A DNA stretch of 64,000 bases from Chitinophaga solisilvae (lineage in GTDB: Bacteria > Bacteroidota > Bacteroidia > Chitinophagales > Chitinophagaceae): positions 1-64,000 of the forward strand of contig NZ_JAABOK010000002.1 of assembly GCF_009928525.1 (NCBI RefSeq), read 5' to 3'. Position numbers and translations under genes: made by a program. The notes below the pieces were generated by a model that worked only from the letters and a program-made list of their open reading frames with translations, was not told the origin of the DNA and did not search any database. Within the stretch, counting starts at the first letter, position 1. Every line of letters starts with the position of its first letter. Shown piece after piece: positions 1 to 9,699 of this stretch.

Positions 1-40
1 TATTCATGGTATTTTAAAGTGTGGTAACTTAAATCTACCA

Positions 41-68
41 AAAAAAGGGGGCAACTGCCCCCTTTTTT
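41..68. terminator. Bidirectional intrinsic terminator
   Basis: A 12-bp perfect stem (six A, five G and C at 41-52; the complement at 57-68) encloses a four-base loop, with an A-tract on one side and a T-tract on the other. It can terminate transcription from either direction; on the right it serves the leftward SusD operon, whose last stop codon is at 247. Confidence 0.8.
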
Positions 69-103
69 CTTGTAGTAGGTCTGATTTTTACCGGACACCA
101 ATG

Positions 104-232
104 ATTACGAATTGCGAATTACGAATGCAGAAGCGAAGATCAAAACGTAGATTAAAGGTGATATTTAATAGATATCCCTAATAATCTACGTTTTGATCTT
201 CGCTTCTGCATTCGTAATTCGCAATTCGTAAT
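104..232. repeat. Long inverted repeat, heptamer family, copy 1
   Basis: Two 51-nt arms (104-154 and 182-232) are perfect inverse complements around a 27-nt loop. The outer part of each arm is built of 7-bp units AATTACG/AATTGCG, the inner part is a GAAG-rich unit. It lies just after the susD stop codon, which is at 247 on the minus strand. Six related copies occur in the window. Confidence 0.9.
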
Positions 233-246
233 TCGTAATTCAAAGC

Positions 247-1962
247 TTATTGTATCCACCCTGGATTCTGCGGATACGGCGTCCCCGTTGTTGTCGCATC
301 TATCTGGTCCTGTGGAATAGGGCGCAGTAAGTGTTTGGGCTCTTTGAAGTTGACGCGTGAGTCGTCATCATTGTGGGCCCTGATTCTTTCTGCGAGTTTG
401 CCTGTTCTGGCGAGGTCCAGCCAGCGGATGTTTTCACCGGCGAGTTCGCGGGAGCGTTCATCCAGGATGAAGTTGATGTTGAGATCGGCGGCGGTGACGG
501 TCATTTTGGTTTTGTCGCCGGTAGGATAGGCGGCTCTTTCACGGATAGCGTTGATGTATTGAACGGCTTCGCCTGTGCGGCCGCTCTGCATGAGGGCTTC
601 AGCGGCTATCAGGTAGGTTTCTGCCAGGCGGTAGGCGATGATGGGCCGGATGGAAGGCGCATTCATGTCTGAACGCTTGGTATCTACGTATTTGCTGATG
701 GCAGGCGACATCTTGATGGAATATTTATCAGAAGGCATCAGCGTGTAGGGCGCTGCTGCTATCTGCGCGCTGCTGCGTTTGCCCTGCGGCATATAAATGC
801 AGGTATCTCCCAACTTCATCTTAGGACCACCGGCAACGGCGCCGGCAGGCGCTCCGGGAGGCAACGGGTTCGGCCATTTCGGAATGCTGGAAGCATTGTT
901 GCAGAACCATACCGTCTGAAAACTTTTGTTGAAGCGGGTATCGTTCACCCTTTCCGCAAATACGGTATCCGTTAACCATTTAGTTGGTACGCAGCGGATA
1001 TAGGGCCGTCCGTCGCGGATGTTGCGGGTCATGCCGTCTACTTTTTCATACTGTGGCACGAAGAGATGTACCAGCATGTTATCCGGTGTGCGGTTGTCCT
1101 GCTGCGGCGATCCGTTGTAAGCCAGGCTGGCGGTATGTTGTACGGACCACAGTACTTCTGCATTGGCTTCATTGCCTTCCGTGAAGATACTGCCGAAGTC
1201 GGGCAAAAGGTTGACTCCCTGCCCTGATGCGGTACTGATGGCATCGGTGGCATAGGTGGCGGCATCCCGGTAGTCGGTGCCCTGTGCAGCCTTGCTGCCG
1301 GCGCGGGTAAGATATACCCTTGCCAGTACGTGTTTGGCGGCAAGGGCGTTGGCTCTTCCGAAGTCGATGCCTTTAGGCCCCGGCGGAAGATCAGGGATCG
1401 CATCTTTCAGGTCTTTGATGATGGCTTCATATACTTTCGCCAGCGGATCTCTGCTGGCAGAAGTAAGCGGAGAGGAGATGAAAGACTGCGTCAGGGTTAC
1501 ATCTCCCCAGAACTGCACCAGCACGAAATAGTAATTGGCACGGAGGAACCTGGCCTCGGCGATAGCTTTCTTCCGGATGTTGTCTGCAAGACCGGGAGCG
1601 GATGGTCCGAACTCAATCACGGCGTTGCAGGTGTTGATGTAAGTGTAGATGTTATTCCACTGGGCTTTGAACTTACCATCGCTGGCAAGCAGTCCCGGAT
1701 CATAGGTCATGAACACGTTATTGCCGTCGTTCCCTCTTTTGAATTCATCGGTGCCGGGAGTGGTCAGGGAGAAATAGTCTTCGCAGCCCCAGACGGTGCG
1801 CATACCTGCATAAGATGCATCCAGCGCAGCATTTACACCCTGGGATGTTTTATAGAAATCCGCTGTCAGTACGGAGTATGGCTTTTCGTTCAGCATTTTG
1901 TTGCAGCTGCCCAGCAAACCGGCGGCAGCAGCGATACCTGCAATGAGCAATATTTTTTTCAT
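247..1962 (-). CDS. SusD/RagB-family outer-membrane glycan-binding lipoprotein
   Basis: The 571-residue product begins with a lipoprotein signal ending in LLGSC, so Cys20 is the likely lipidated residue. The body has the SusD layout: an N-terminal helical TPR-like region with the typical ADFYKTSQGVNAALDASY stretch near residues 34-51, and a C-terminal RagB/SusD region ending in the usual HLLRPIPQDQID motif. SusD proteins sit on the cell surface and hold glycans over the SusC channel. It is the last gene of a leftward operon, 17 nt after susC. The substrate cannot be read from SusD alone; the neighbouring GH29 and GH28 genes point to a fucose- and uronic-acid-containing polysaccharide. Confidence 0.93.
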   Translation of the reverse strand: MKKILLIAGIAAAAGLLGSCNKMLNEKPYSVLTADFYKTSQGVNAALDASYAGMRTVWGCEDYFSLTTPGTDEFKRGNDGNNVFMTYDPGLLASDGKFKAQWNNIYTYINTCNAVIEFGPSAPGLADNIRKKAIAEARFLRANYYFVLVQFWGDVTLTQSFISSPLTSASRDPLAKVYEAIIKDLKDAIPDLPPGPKGIDFGRANALAAKHVLARVYLTRAGSKAAQGTDYRDAATYATDAISTASGQGVNLLPDFGSIFTEGNEANAEVLWSVQHTASLAYNGSPQQDNRTPDNMLVHLFVPQYEKVDGMTRNIRDGRPYIRCVPTKWLTDTVFAERVNDTRFNKSFQTVWFCNNASSIPKWPNPLPPGAPAGAVAGGPKMKLGDTCIYMPQGKRSSAQIAAAPYTLMPSDKYSIKMSPAISKYVDTKRSDMNAPSIRPIIAYRLAETYLIAAEALMQSGRTGEAVQYINAIRERAAYPTGDKTKMTVTAADLNINFILDERSRELAGENIRWLDLARTGKLAERIRAHNDDDSRVNFKEPKHLLRPIPQDQIDATTTGTPYPQNPGWIQ

Positions 1963-1979
1963 AGCGCACAGTTTTGAAA

Positions 1980-4900
1980 TTATAAAGTAAGATTAACCCC
2001 GAAAATCATAGACCAGGTAGAAGGCGTGTCAGCATTGATATTACCGGCAGATTCAGGATCTATGCCGCGGAACCTGTTCCGGTATTCGGAGAGGAAAATA
2101 AACGGATCCTGTGCGGATACATATACGCGCAGTGAACGCGCCTTCAGCTGCTGCACAAACGATGACGGCACCGTATAGCCGAGACCGATAGTACGCACTT
2201 TCAGGTAGCTCCCGTCAAAGTATCCAAGCGTACTGTTGTACTGTGGTTGTGTTCTGGACTGGTTAGGCTTGGGAAAATGATTTTCCCCGTTGTTGGGTGT
2301 CCAGTAAGGAACGTTCAGGTTATTGTAGTTGCCCTGGAAGGTGTTGGCAAAACCGCCGCCATACAGTTTGCTGTTCAGCGTACTGCCTATTCTGGCATTT
2401 ACCACGATGGTAAGATCAAATCCCTTGTAGCTGAAACGGTTGGTCATACCGCCTTCCCATTTCGGTTGCGGGCTGCCTACAATAGTTTTGTCTGCATCGC
2501 CGAAAGTGCTGTCCCGGTTGATATCTTCAATGCGGATGTTACCGATGATAGAACTGTTGCCGGTTACTTTCTGTCCGTAGCGCAGCGCCAGCATGGAATC
2601 AGCTTTGGTATTCTGCCATACGCCTATACGTTTGTAATCATAATAGGAGCCGATGGGAGAACCGACAAACCAGTTGTTGGCAATATCCTGTTGTATGCCG
2701 TTGTACAGTTCCACAATTTTTCCTCTGTTGACAAAGAAGTTGATGTCGGATGTCCAGGTAAAATCGTTGGCCTTTTTCCCCTGAATATTCACCGTAGCAA
2801 CGTGTACTTCCCATCCCCTGTTTTCCGTTTTGCCTACGTTCACGAGCACATCTCCCGGAATACCGCTGGTGCCGGGCAGATGCAGCGGTAACAACAGGTT
2901 GCTGGTTTTCGCTACATATCGTTCCACGCTACCGGTGATGCGGTTGTTAAACAGTCCGAAGTCAACGGCGATGTTGGCAGTGGTCGTGTATTCCCATTGC
3001 AGGTTCGGATTAGGCGCTGTGTTGATAAAGATGCCGGTTACATTGCTAGAGCCGTAATTGTAGTTGATTGCTTTTAAGGCACCGAGCGTCTGGTAGGGAT
3101 TGATGGCGGTATTACCGGTGCGGCCGTAGGTAGCGCGGATTTTCAGGTTACTGAAAGTCCGGCTGTCTTTCATGAATTTTTCATTGATGACATTCCAACC
3201 GATTGCAGCAGAAGGGAAACCTTTGAATTTATTGCCGGGTGCGAGTCTGGAGCTACCATCGCTGCGCGCGGTGAGTGTGAGCAGATAGCGGTTATCGAAG
3301 CTGTAGTTCAGCCTGCCCATATAGGAGATGATATTCCATTTGCTTTCCGCACCGGAACCCGCGAGGTTCAGGCCGTACTGTGCGTTGAAGTATTGCAGTC
3401 CGTCAAACAGCAGGGAGTTGTTGTTGAAGCTGTTGGACTGATTGCTGGATTCCTGCATACTGTATAATCCGGTGAAATCTACATGGTGTTTACCAAAGCG
3501 TTTGTTATATATCAGCAGGTTTTCCAGGGTATAGTTGATGTTGGTATTATACTCGTTGCTGCTGGTATTGAGGCCGCCGAGGTTATCGGTGGTTTTGCTG
3601 CTGTAGAAGCTGCCGTAGTTATCACTTTTAATTTCCGCACCACCGTTGAAGCGGTATTTTAATCCGGGGAGGATGTTCACATCCAGGTAGGCGGTAGTGA
3701 AAGTTCCGGAACGTTTTCTTCTTTCCACTGCGGCGCCGGATTCAAAGTTGGCGAGCGGATTCCAGATCTGTTTGGCGCTGCCGGAGAGAAAATCATTGAT
3801 GATAGCGCCGTTGCTGTCATAGGCAGGAGCCATAGGACTGCCTCTCAGTGCCTGTCCCATCGGATTGGCACTTTCGCCGTTGGTAACGGAGAAGTTATTC
3901 AGGCTGCTCACACCTATTTTGAATATTCTGTTGATCTCATGATCTACGCTGGCTTTGATGGTGAAGCGTTCGAAAGCCTGACCGGTGTAAATACCGGTTT
4001 CCTTGTAGTAGCCTGCGGAAGCGCTGAACTGTGTTTTTTCGGTACCTCCTGAAATGCCCAGCTGATGGTTGGTCATAAGACCGGTCCGATAGATGAGGTC
4101 CTGCCAGTCCGTGCTTTTGCCGGCTGCCAGCTGTCTCCTTTCTTCTGCATCAAAGCCATCGATGAGGATCTGCGGATCTTCCCAGCTGCTGTATTTGCGC
4201 GGTGGATCCTGTGTGCCGTTCCAGTAGGCCCATCTTTTCAGGTCGGCATATTGTTCTGCATTCATGAGATCATATTTGCCGGCCGGTTTTACAAAGCCGC
4301 CATAGCCGCTGTAGGTGATAACAGCCTTTCCGTTTTTACCACGTTTGGTAGTCACGAGAATAACGCCGTTGGCGCCTCTGGAACCGTAGATTGCCGTGGA
4401 GGATGCATCTTTCAGTACATCAACAGAGGTAATGTCATCCGGATTAAGATCGTTGATGTCGCCGTTGTAGGGGATACCGTCTACTACAAATAACGGAGCG
4501 TTACCGGCTTTCAGGGATCGGGAGCCTCTGATAAGAACAGTAGGCTTTGCGCCTGGCTTGCTGTTACCGCCGCTTTTCTGAATGTCGATACCGGCGCCTT
4601 GTCCCTTCAGGATGGTAGTGAGGTTAGCAGCGGGAATATCGCGCAGCGCCTGACTGTTGATGGTGGTGATAGAGCCGGTTACATCAGATCTTTTCTGTGT
4701 ACCATAACCTACCACTACTACTTCATTGAGTTCTCCCTTATCTGCTATCAGCGGGATGGTGATATTGAGCATATTCGTCTGCTCTACTTTCAGCTCTTTG
4801 GTAATAAACCCGGTATAGGTGATTTTGATAGGGCTGTCAGGCGGTACGCTGAGCCGGAAACTGCCATCTGCAGCGGTGGCAGTGCCGTGTGTAGTACCTT

Positions 4901-5090
4901 TGACTACAACGGTGGCGCCGGGCAGTGGTTCGCCTGATTGTGATGTTACCCGGCCCGCTATAGTAACGGTTTTTTGCTGGGCGTATAACGTTGACGTACA
5001 TACGCAGAAAGATAAGAGCCAGCACAACAGCAAGGTACTGCTGAGCAGGCGGGGAGCTGCGCGCATCCCTGACCAGAACAGAAATTTCAT
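1980..5090 (-). CDS. SusC/RagA-family TonB-dependent receptor
   Basis: The product has 1036 residues if it starts at the ATG ending at 5090, which places a conventional signal peptide (MKFLFWSGMR... to LYAQQ) at the N-terminus; an in-frame ATG 24 codons upstream would put a non-signal extension in front. After the signal come a carboxypeptidase-regulatory-like beta-sandwich (TIAGRVTSQSGEPLPGA), the plug with the SusC signature VVVVGYGTQKRSDVTGSI, and a long beta-barrel. It imports oligosaccharides across the outer membrane using TonB energy, paired with the SusD gene 17 nt downstream. The GH28 gene ends 49 nt upstream, so these four leftward genes probably form one operon. Confidence 0.94.
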   Translation of the reverse strand: MKFLFWSGMRAAPRLLSSTLLLCWLLSFCVCTSTLYAQQKTVTIAGRVTSQSGEPLPGATVVVKGTTHGTATAADGSFRLSVPPDSPIKITYTGFITKELKVEQTNMLNITIPLIADKGELNEVVVVGYGTQKRSDVTGSITTINSQALRDIPAANLTTILKGQGAGIDIQKSGGNSKPGAKPTVLIRGSRSLKAGNAPLFVVDGIPYNGDINDLNPDDITSVDVLKDASSTAIYGSRGANGVILVTTKRGKNGKAVITYSGYGGFVKPAGKYDLMNAEQYADLKRWAYWNGTQDPPRKYSSWEDPQILIDGFDAEERRQLAAGKSTDWQDLIYRTGLMTNHQLGISGGTEKTQFSASAGYYKETGIYTGQAFERFTIKASVDHEINRIFKIGVSSLNNFSVTNGESANPMGQALRGSPMAPAYDSNGAIINDFLSGSAKQIWNPLANFESGAAVERRKRSGTFTTAYLDVNILPGLKYRFNGGAEIKSDNYGSFYSSKTTDNLGGLNTSSNEYNTNINYTLENLLIYNKRFGKHHVDFTGLYSMQESSNQSNSFNNNSLLFDGLQYFNAQYGLNLAGSGAESKWNIISYMGRLNYSFDNRYLLTLTARSDGSSRLAPGNKFKGFPSAAIGWNVINEKFMKDSRTFSNLKIRATYGRTGNTAINPYQTLGALKAINYNYGSSNVTGIFINTAPNPNLQWEYTTTANIAVDFGLFNNRITGSVERYVAKTSNLLLPLHLPGTSGIPGDVLVNVGKTENRGWEVHVATVNIQGKKANDFTWTSDINFFVNRGKIVELYNGIQQDIANNWFVGSPIGSYYDYKRIGVWQNTKADSMLALRYGQKVTGNSSIIGNIRIEDINRDSTFGDADKTIVGSPQPKWEGGMTNRFSYKGFDLTIVVNARIGSTLNSKLYGGGFANTFQGNYNNLNVPYWTPNNGENHFPKPNQSRTQPQYNSTLGYFDGSYLKVRTIGLGYTVPSSFVQQLKARSLRVYVSAQDPFIFLSEYRNRFRGIDPESAGNINADTPSTWSMIFGVNLTL

Positions 5091-5139
5091 AACGTTAGTT
5101 TTTGTTGATAAAATGACGGTAATTGAGTAATGGTAGTTT

Positions 5140-8103
5140 TTATTCGGTGAGATCCTTTCCACTTAGCCTTAGTGCCAGCTGTGCTTCAAACAGGGAGGCG
5201 GGAGCTACAGCCTGCCCCGGAAGCTGATTGATGCCGGCATTTTCTGTTGTAACCTTTGTATCTGATTGAAATCCTGCCAATATTGGAGCAGCAATGGTAT
5301 AGTTCCTGCGTTTATCCATATCCCAGAAATTGTAATGTTGTGGTTGGGCAGCGCTGTGCAGAAAATTCCAGAACACCAGCTGCCGTCCGTGGTGCGGATG
5401 ACCTGGTTCGGGGCCGCCCAGATTATAGAACACGCCGCCGTGGATGTTGTCGAACAGTGTTGCGTAAGGCTGGCCCGAATGGCTGTCGATGTTCTGATCT
5501 GTTCCCAGATCGCATTGTGTGATAACGGTGCCAGCAGCACTGTAACCTGTTCCCGGCCCGTGATGCTGTGCGCCGTTGAAATGGCATTGCCTGATTAATA
5601 CGCCGTAGCCTGTGCGTGCATGCACGGAGGCATGTCCTTTTTTCCCGGTAAAGGTTACCTGTTGTACGGTTACCTGATACCCGGCATTGATATGGATACC
5701 TTCATTCCAGTCCTGGAAAACGCAGTTACGTATCCAGCTGTTTTTCACGTTTTCCATACCAACTGCTTCCCAGGCATAATCATGGATTTCATTCTTATGG
5801 TGAATAAATTCTTCGGGATATGTTTTCCAGTTGCTGCTGAAGCGGATGTTGGCGATACCGCATTCTTCGATGCAGTTGTAGGTGAACAGTTCAAACGGTT
5901 TGTCTTTAACAAGATGAATATCCAGGTGCAGCGGATTTTTGAAGGTAACGCGGTTCCCTTCAATTTTTGCGATAGTATGGATTTCAGCGATGCGCATACC
6001 GCCATCAGGCCCTGATAGCCGCGTCCATTGGGGTTTGAGTGGCAGCGGACTGAAATACCATCTGGTCCAGGCTTCGCTGCGATGCCTGATGACAACATCC
6101 TGACCGGGTTGCAGCAGGGAAGCATCTGCCACTTCTACGGTAAATGTTTCTCTGGCAGCATCTGCAGTAATGGCCGTTAATTTTTTTGATACTGCCTGAG
6201 CCGGGCGGAAGAGGATTTGCCGGTCGTTGATTCTTTTGTTGTGCTGATAAATTTCTGTGCCGCCTTCATCGCTGCCGCTGCCCAGCAGGATGATGTTGCT
6301 GCCGGTAATGAGTAGTTGCTTTTTGTTGTCTTCATCCGGGGCAAGCAGGAATTTACCTTTGGGAAAGAAGACGACGCCTCCGCCGGGATGCGCTGCAGCC
6401 GCATCTATAGCGCGTTGTATGCCTTCGTCATCATAGAGGCTGTCATTGGGGACAGCGCCGAATTGTGTGACATCAAATTTTTTCCCTGCGGAAACATCCG
6501 GCAGGGGACGTTCTGAGAAATGATAACCGGCATAGGAATAATCAGGAAGTACGGGGATGGTCTTATTTTTCCGGGCGCTGACAAAATCCTTCCAGAGCGG
6601 CGCTATTGGCGGCGCTGCAACAATCTGTCCGTCTACTGTGATATTTTTTGCCCTGCCTTCAGGTTGCAGCAGGGGGCCTGCGCCGGATGCCGTCTTTACC
6701 TGTTGCAGTTTTACATCCCTGGAATCACCGATGCGTATTACGGGTGGAGCGCTGTTTCCGGCGGGTAATGTCCAGTTGCTGAACTGTACCTTTTCAATAT
6801 CACCGGCGATGATGGCAGGACGTTGATCTGGTTTATCCGTGGTATAGGTGATGTTATGGAAACGGATATTTTTAGCGTGACGGATATACAGGCCGTAGGC
6901 AGGGATTTGTTTGCCGAACATTTTTATCTCCGGGTAGTCGCCTTCCCTTTCTTCGAGTATAGCGCGCGCATCGGCTGCAGTGCCATCTCCCGGAACGTTT
7001 ATCTGTATATCTTCCAGTGAAATACCATCTATATAATAACCGGGTATACCACTGATGAGCATACCTGTCCAGGCGCCATGCTGTACTTTTACATTTTTGA
7101 TACGGATGTTGCTGATGCTGCCCACCTCCTGTTTTGCGTCGGTTTCGCGGAATGTCTTGAGTCTTGATCCCAGTCTGATGATAACGGGCATATTCACTTT
7201 CTCCATACGTATGTCGTGTATGTCGATGTTACGGAGATGAGATCCGTCTACGGAGAAAAGTTTGATGCCGCCTTCCCGTGCAAAGGCTACATCGATGTTG
7301 CTGACACGGATATTTTCGAAGTTGCCGGCGGATTCTGTACCAAATTTAATAGCGCCTTCTCCGGTATTGATTTTAATGTTGTCTACTGTCACATCTTTGC
7401 AGGGGTACGGGCTGGTAGTTTTGAAACAGATGGCATCGTCGCCGCTGTCAATGTCACAGTTGCTGATCTTAACTTTCTCGCAGCAGTCAATATCAATACC
7501 ATCGTTGTTGCCGAGGCCGCGGCTGCGGATGGTTACTTTTTCTGCCAGGATGTTGCTGCAGCGGAAGAAGTGCATTGTCCAGGCGGTAGGCCCCTGTAAA
7601 TGTATATCCGTTACCGTTATATGGCTGCAACGTACGAACCTTACCAGGAACGGGCGTCGTTCGTGGCCGCCGGAAACCCTTACCAGCTTGCCCTGACCGT
7701 CGATAGTGCCTTTTCCGGTGATACCGGTATTTTTTGCATTTACAGCGCCGATGAGCGAGTAACCCATTTGTTGCCCGAGGCCGTCTTTAAATCCGTCTAC
7801 CACCTGGTAGTCTTTAATATCGGGGCTGCCGAGCAGGGTTGCCTGTTCTTCGACGAGCAGCATTACGTCGTTTTTTAGCAGCAAAGTGCCGGTGAGCCAG
7901 GTTCCCGCAGGAACCCGGACTTTTCCGCCACCCTGGGCTGAACAGGTGTCTATAGCTCTTTGTATAGCGGCGGTATTGAGTGTTTTGCCATCCCCTACGG
8001 CGCCGTAGCGGGTTATGTCAATGACACGGTCTTTACCGTTTGCGTATACGGAGGCGACTATCAGCGTGAGACTGATAATCCATATTCGTACAAATTTTAT
8101 CAT
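5140..8103 (-). CDS. Two-module GH28 polygalacturonase-like / right-handed beta-helix protein
   Basis: 987 residues from the ATG ending at 8103, chosen because it directly precedes a signal peptide (MIKFVRIWIISLTLIVASVYA). Residues about 25-500 form a GH28 pectinase-like beta-helix: RYGAVGDG near 32, NNDGIDID with Asp201, and SGDDAI with Asp222 and Asp223, the expected catalytic aspartates. The HG motif common in endo-polygalacturonases is replaced by FGTES near 254-258, seen in many exo-acting or atypical GH28 enzymes. A second pectate-lyase-like helix starts near residue 540 (FDVTQFGAVPNDS) and has an unusual His/Asn-rich end resembling DUF4955 proteins; that name is tentative. The protein is probably periplasmic and acts on pectin-like material. 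It lies between the fucosidase and susC genes. Confidence 0.85.
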   Translation of the reverse strand: MIKFVRIWIISLTLIVASVYANGKDRVIDITRYGAVGDGKTLNTAAIQRAIDTCSAQGGGKVRVPAGTWLTGTLLLKNDVMLLVEEQATLLGSPDIKDYQVVDGFKDGLGQQMGYSLIGAVNAKNTGITGKGTIDGQGKLVRVSGGHERRPFLVRFVRCSHITVTDIHLQGPTAWTMHFFRCSNILAEKVTIRSRGLGNNDGIDIDCCEKVKISNCDIDSGDDAICFKTTSPYPCKDVTVDNIKINTGEGAIKFGTESAGNFENIRVSNIDVAFAREGGIKLFSVDGSHLRNIDIHDIRMEKVNMPVIIRLGSRLKTFRETDAKQEVGSISNIRIKNVKVQHGAWTGMLISGIPGYYIDGISLEDIQINVPGDGTAADARAILEEREGDYPEIKMFGKQIPAYGLYIRHAKNIRFHNITYTTDKPDQRPAIIAGDIEKVQFSNWTLPAGNSAPPVIRIGDSRDVKLQQVKTASGAGPLLQPEGRAKNITVDGQIVAAPPIAPLWKDFVSARKNKTIPVLPDYSYAGYHFSERPLPDVSAGKKFDVTQFGAVPNDSLYDDEGIQRAIDAAAAHPGGGVVFFPKGKFLLAPDEDNKKQLLITGSNIILLGSGSDEGGTEIYQHNKRINDRQILFRPAQAVSKKLTAITADAARETFTVEVADASLLQPGQDVVIRHRSEAWTRWYFSPLPLKPQWTRLSGPDGGMRIAEIHTIAKIEGNRVTFKNPLHLDIHLVKDKPFELFTYNCIEECGIANIRFSSNWKTYPEEFIHHKNEIHDYAWEAVGMENVKNSWIRNCVFQDWNEGIHINAGYQVTVQQVTFTGKKGHASVHARTGYGVLIRQCHFNGAQHHGPGTGYSAAGTVITQCDLGTDQNIDSHSGQPYATLFDNIHGGVFYNLGGPEPGHPHHGRQLVFWNFLHSAAQPQHYNFWDMDKRRNYTIAAPILAGFQSDTKVTTENAGINQLPGQAVAPASLFEAQLALRLSGKDLTE

Positions 8104-8123
8104 AGCCCTATGGGTATAAAGAG

Positions 8124-8159
8124 ACGGGGAATAACAGATTCTCATCTGTTATTCCCCGT
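8124..8159. terminator. Intercistronic hairpin between fucosidase and GH28 genes
   Basis: Perfect 16-bp stem (8124-8139 and 8144-8159) with a four-base loop in the 62-nt gap between two leftward genes. A T-tract follows on the plus strand, while the leftward transcript has only CTCTTTATA after the stem. It may partly terminate, or stabilise, the leftward mRNA. Confidence 0.6.
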
Positions 8160-8165
8160 TATTTT

Positions 8166-9542
8166 TTAGAGTGAACCTGTAGTCTCTATTTTGATGACGG
8201 TGGCTGCAGCATCCGGTGCAGTGGCCGGAACGTTGATGACCAGGCCTTCTTCTGTGGTACTGGTTGTTATTTTGGCGCCGTTGGCGAGCAATCCGGCGCT
8301 GGTGATTTTATTTTTCATTCCGGGTACCAGCAGTTTTCCATCAGCGGGCCAGTTGAATACATGAAAGTATAGGGTAGTCTGCTGACCGTTTGTTTTTTTG
8401 GTGCAGCGGCCCCAGGGGAGAGCGGCGAAGGGGCTGCCGTTGGTAGCGTAGATGGATTCGCCGTTGACCTTCATCCATTGTCCGATGCCTTTAAGTCCAT
8501 CGATGCTGCCTTGTGGAAACTGACCGAGTGCATCGGGTCCTACATTGAGCAGGTAGTTACCATTTTTGGAGGCGATGTCTATCAGGTTCCTGATGAGTGT
8601 TTCCGTGCTTTTCCATTTATGGTCATAGCTTTTGTAGCCCCAGGTGCCGTTCATGGTCATACAGGTTTCCCAGTCGCGGCCATCCAGTTCGGACTGCGCA
8701 GGAATTTTCTGTTCAGGTGTTTTATAATCGCCGGGGAAGTTAGGGCGTTTCAGGCGGTCGTTGGTAATGATGTTGGGCTGCAGTTGGAGTGCTTCCTGTA
8801 ATTTTTTTGCGTATTCGTCCGTCATGTTGGTGGGTGTATCCCACCAGAGTACGGCTACTTCGCCGTAGTTGGTGAGTAGTTCTTTCACCTGTGGTACGGC
8901 CACCCTGTCGATGTATTCACCCATGGAAGCGCTGAACTGTGCGGGATCCCAGTGGCCGTTGTTGGCCTGGGTGAAGGCATCTATTGTAGCGGAGTCGGGG
9001 TTAGGCCATCCTTCCGATGCTATTTTGCGGGCAGCAGCGCCGCCGGGGTTGTTCCAGTCCTGTGCCTGTGAATAGTAGAAGCCGAGTTTGATACCATATT
9101 TTTTGCAGGCAGCAGCCAATGGTTTCAGTACATCTTTGCCATAGGGGGTGGCATCTGCGATGTTCCATTTGCTGGCGGCAGATTTGAACATGGCAAACCC
9201 GTCGTGATGTTTGGCGGTGATGACAATATATTTCATACCTGCGTCCCGGGCTGTTTTTACCCATGCGTCCGCATCATATTTAACAGGATTGAATTGCCGG
9301 GCATACTGCTGATATTCTGCCACCGGAATTTTTGCGCGGTTCATGATCCATTCGCCGCCGCGGCCTACCTGCTGACCTTTGTAATTGCCTGCCAGCACGG
9401 CATAGTCGCCCCAGTGTATGAACATGCCGAAACGGGCTTCCCGCCACCATTTCATATGCTGATCGCGGGAGACGGATGTCTGTGCATAGATCGTCTGTGC
9501 CGCAATACCAACAGACAACAGAATGAGAACCAGTTTTTTCAT
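8166..9542 (-). CDS. Alpha-L-fucosidase, GH29
   Basis: The 458-residue protein carries a signal peptide (MKKLVLILLS to TIYAQ) and the GH29 core: MKWWREARFGMFIHWG near residues 30-45, KHHDGFAMF near 111-119, and VLWWDTP with Asp235 as the expected nucleophile. GH29 enzymes release alpha-L-fucose with retention of configuration. The length is typical of compact bacterial members, with a short C-terminal beta-sandwich. It is the first gene of the leftward operon fucosidase, GH28, susC, susD. A perfect 49-bp inverted repeat and a LacI-like palindrome lie upstream of its start, in the intergenic region shared with the divergent sulfatase. Confidence 0.92.
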   Translation of the reverse strand: MKKLVLILLSVGIAAQTIYAQTSVSRDQHMKWWREARFGMFIHWGDYAVLAGNYKGQQVGRGGEWIMNRAKIPVAEYQQYARQFNPVKYDADAWVKTARDAGMKYIVITAKHHDGFAMFKSAASKWNIADATPYGKDVLKPLAAACKKYGIKLGFYYSQAQDWNNPGGAAARKIASEGWPNPDSATIDAFTQANNGHWDPAQFSASMGEYIDRVAVPQVKELLTNYGEVAVLWWDTPTNMTDEYAKKLQEALQLQPNIITNDRLKRPNFPGDYKTPEQKIPAQSELDGRDWETCMTMNGTWGYKSYDHKWKSTETLIRNLIDIASKNGNYLLNVGPDALGQFPQGSIDGLKGIGQWMKVNGESIYATNGSPFAALPWGRCTKKTNGQQTTLYFHVFNWPADGKLLVPGMKNKITSAGLLANGAKITTSTTEEGLVINVPATAPDAAATVIKIETTGSL

Positions 9543-9583
9543 GACGTGTTTTTATAAGTAAGTGGAATATTGGCGTAGGGTCT

Positions 9584-9699
9584 ATTTACGGATTTTGTGA
9601 TTTATTGATTTTGAGATTTGAAATGCAGCGGACATCTTTCTTTATATATCTCCGCTGCATTTCAAATCTCAAAATCAATAAATCACAAAATCCGTAAAT
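9584..9699. repeat. Perfect 49-bp inverted repeat in a divergent intergenic region
   Basis: Arms 9584-9632 and 9651-9699 are perfect inverse complements with an 18-nt loop. The arms contain TTGAGATTTG, shared with the repeats at 12052 and 19392. Unlike the other copies it lies upstream of both flanking genes, 42 nt before the fucosidase start, so terminating a finished gene cannot be its role here. Confidence 0.9.

Noticed and set aside
104-232. AATTACG/AATTGCG repeats as a CRISPR array
   Set aside because: Units are 7 bp, without spacers of constant length, and form one hairpin; no cas gene is present.
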